A stretch of 7,256 nucleotides of DNA from Pseudomonadota bacterium (GTDB taxonomy: Bacteria > Pseudomonadota > Alphaproteobacteria > Acetobacterales > Acetobacteraceae): contig JAJZVE010000226.1 in assembly GCA_021845835.1 (NCBI GenBank), positions 1 to 7,256 of the forward strand. The letters are read 5' to 3'. Positions 5,667-7,256 of this stretch are shown here, in pieces (position 1 is the first letter of the stretch; the number at the start of each line of letters is the position of its first letter). Made by a program: the position numbers and the translations under genes. A model generated the notes under the pieces. It was not told the DNA's origin. It ran no database searches and saw nothing but the letters and a program-made list of their open reading frames with translations.

Positions 5667-7256
5667 ATGGGTTCCGCTAACCAAACCGATACGCCATTCC
5701 CGCTTGGGGCCTATCTGGGCAATCCGGATGCCAGCAACACGTCGGCCGAGAATGCGTTCGAGGCAAGCTACAACAGCTTCGTGTCATTGATGGGCGCGGC
5801 GCCGCTGTTCCTCGACACCTTTGTGGATTACACGCAGCCGATGTCGGCTTGGGCCGGCATAGCGGCCGGGCAGGCATGGTCGGATGCGCAATCCCCGGAT
5901 GCGAGAAATGCGACCCCGGTGATCGCCATGCCTTTGGCCTCCACCGCCCCGGGTTCGCCCAGCGCGGACGCGCAATTTCAGTCTATTGCGTCCGGCCAGG
6001 ACGACAGCGTGTTCAAGGACATCGTGAACTCCTATGCAGGCCAGGGCAACGCCGACCTGGTGTTCCGCGTAGGCTGGGAGATGAACATCGCCGGCCCGAC
6101 CTACGCCGGGAGCACGGCGCAGGACCAGGCCGACTGGGTGGCGGCGTATCGGCATGTCTATACGGTGCTGCACCAGGCGGCGGCAGCGGCCGGTATCGCC
6201 GTAACCGTGGTTTGGAATCCCGACACGACCAATTACAGCAACGTCGATGCGCTGACCGCCCTGTATCCCGGCAATGCCTATGTCGATGCCATCGGCGCGG
6301 ACGTCTACGGGGACATGTACCCGTACGCCGACGGAACCAACAGCAGCGGCCAACTGCTCTACCACGACTGGGACACCGGCCGGGAAGACACCAGCGTCGC
6401 GCAGTTCATAGCCGATCCGATCAACCGCGCGCATTACTGGAGCTGGCCTGCGGCAACCGAGTGGTCGAACGACAGCAGCGACGGACACGCGCTCAGCCTC
6501 GACCAGCTCATCCAGTTTGCCGAGGCGCAGGGCAAGCCTCTTGCCATTCCTGAAGTCGGGGCAGGCAACTCGAACGCCGGAACGGACGTGACTGACGATC
6601 CCACCTTTCCGCAATGGCTGGCGCAGCAGATCGGCGCCGCGCGGTCGGCGGGCGAGACCATTGATTTCGTCAACCTGTGGGACAGCAATTCGGGCGGGAA
6701 TTACGAATTTTCCTTTGCCTCCGACAACAAGCCGCTAGAAGCGGCAGCCTGGGCGCAGTCTTTCGGCGCCGTCACCGACCCGCCCTGCTTTCTCGCAGGA
6801 ACGCACATCGCGACGCCCCGCGGCGAGGTGCCGGTCGAGACGCTGCGGCGGGGCGACCTGGTCACCACGCATGACGGAAAGCAGCGGCGGTTGCGCTGGG
6901 TCGGCTTTGGCCGCACCGCCGTCACGCCGCGTAACCGTGACCGCGCCACCCCGGTCGTGGTGCGCCGCCACGCGCTTGCCGACGGCGTGCCACGGCGGGA
7001 CCTCTACCTGACTCGCGGCCACAGCCTGTTCTTCGATGGCGTGCTGATTCCCGTCGAGGAACTCATCAACTACCGCACCATAGCCTGGGTCGAGGACACC
7101 AGGGTGGTGGAATATTATCATCTCGAACTTGACAGCCATGATGTGGTCATCGCCGAGGGCGCGCCGGCCGAAAGCTATCGTGACGACGGCAACAACACGA
7201 TGTTCCACAATGCCAGGACGCGGCCTGCCACGCCCGCTGCTCCGCCTTGCGTGCCG
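5667..7256 (+). CDS. GH26-like glycosidase fused to a Hint (Hint_2) domain, 3' end cut by window
   Basis: The frame is open from ATG 5667 to the window edge (530 codons seen, no stop). Residues 12-370 form a GH26-like glycosidase paralogous to gene 1: L-G-A-Y-L-G at 13-18, F-R-V-G-W-E-M-N at 133-140 with acid/base Glu138, V-V-W-N-P at 181-185, Y-P-G-N-A-Y-V-D-A-I-G at 200-210, and A-I-P-E-V-G at 293-298 with nucleophile Glu296. Residues 374 to about 515 form a Hint_2 module: C-F-L-A-G-T-H-I-A-T-P-R-G at 374-386, V-E-T-L-R-R-G-D at 390-397, the block-B type T-x-x-H at 449-452, and H-D-V-V-I-A-E-G-A-P-A-E-S at 491-503. Cys374 would be the nucleophile of an N-S acyl shift. The residue before it is Pro373, which may hinder cleavage. 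There is no N-terminal signal peptide, so export by another route, such as type I secretion, is inferred. The weak ribosome site is GGGGACGGA. Confidence 0.8.
   Translation, partial: MGSANQTDTPFPLGAYLGNPDASNTSAENAFEASYNSFVSLMGAAPLFLDTFVDYTQPMSAWAGIAAGQAWSDAQSPDARNATPVIAMPLASTAPGSPSADAQFQSIASGQDDSVFKDIVNSYAGQGNADLVFRVGWEMNIAGPTYAGSTAQDQADWVAAYRHVYTVLHQAAAAAGIAVTVVWNPDTTNYSNVDALTALYPGNAYVDAIGADVYGDMYPYADGTNSSGQLLYHDWDTGREDTSVAQFIADPINRAHYWSWPAATEWSNDSSDGHALSLDQLIQFAEAQGKPLAIPEVGAGNSNAGTDVTDDPTFPQWLAQQIGAARSAGETIDFVNLWDSNSGGNYEFSFASDNKPLEAAAWAQSFGAVTDPPCFLAGTHIATPRGEVPVETLRRGDLVTTHDGKQRRLRWVGFGRTAVTPRNRDRATPVVVRRHALADGVPRRDLYLTRGHSLFFDGVLIPVEELINYRTIAWVEDTRVVEYYHLELDSHDVVIAEGAPAESYRDDGNNTMFHNARTRPATPAAPPCVP

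Noticed and set aside
7206..7211. His-Asn at residues 514-515 resembling an intein C-terminal splice site
   Set aside because: The following residue is Ala, not Cys, Ser or Thr. Hint_2 proteins commonly have variable residues before this Asn, so splicing is not supported.

Overview
The window looks like part of an exopolysaccharide or cell-surface glycan locus from a GC-rich alphaproteobacterium. The Acetobacteraceae/Rhodospirillales are the best guess. This rests on the GC-rich codon use, an ExoA-type family 2 glycosyltransferase, a bacterial GINT1_N-type protein, and a C-terminal Hint_2 module of the kind common in alphaproteobacterial secreted proteins. The assignment comes from family resemblance recalled from memory, not from a database search.

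Layout. (1) 15-974, plus strand: a signal-peptide-bearing, GH26-like glycosidase. (2) 1005-2024 and 2102-3385, both minus strand: an ExoA-like GT2 and, upstream of it, a GT4 glycosyltransferase, probably one transcription unit. The GT2 gene converges on gene 1 with only 30 bases between the stop codons. (3) 3386-3818: a divergent intergenic region, GC-rich near the GT4 gene and clearly AT-rich near the plus-strand gene, with a hairpin, a 13-bp direct repeat and promoter-like hexamers. (4) 3819-5438, plus strand: a two-part protein with a degenerate formyltransferase-like N-terminal half and a GINT1_N / five-bladed-propeller-like C-terminal half. (5) 5439-5666: a spacer with a strong hairpin just before the next gene. 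(6) 5667 to the window end, plus strand: a second GH26-like glycosidase without a signal peptide, fused to a C-terminal Hint (hedgehog/intein) domain and cut by the window edge.

How the genes may work together (inference). The GT4 and the ExoA-like GT2 would add sugars to a lipid-linked repeat unit. The propeller protein may modify a sugar or lipid. The two related glycosidases would trim or hydrolyse the glycan outside the cytoplasm, one exported through a classical signal peptide and the other by a different route, possibly with Hint-mediated self-cleavage. No polymerase, flippase, export protein, mobile element, tRNA, rRNA or CRISPR array is visible. The most unusual item is the glycosidase-Hint fusion, followed by the formyltransferase-like/GINT1_N fusion.
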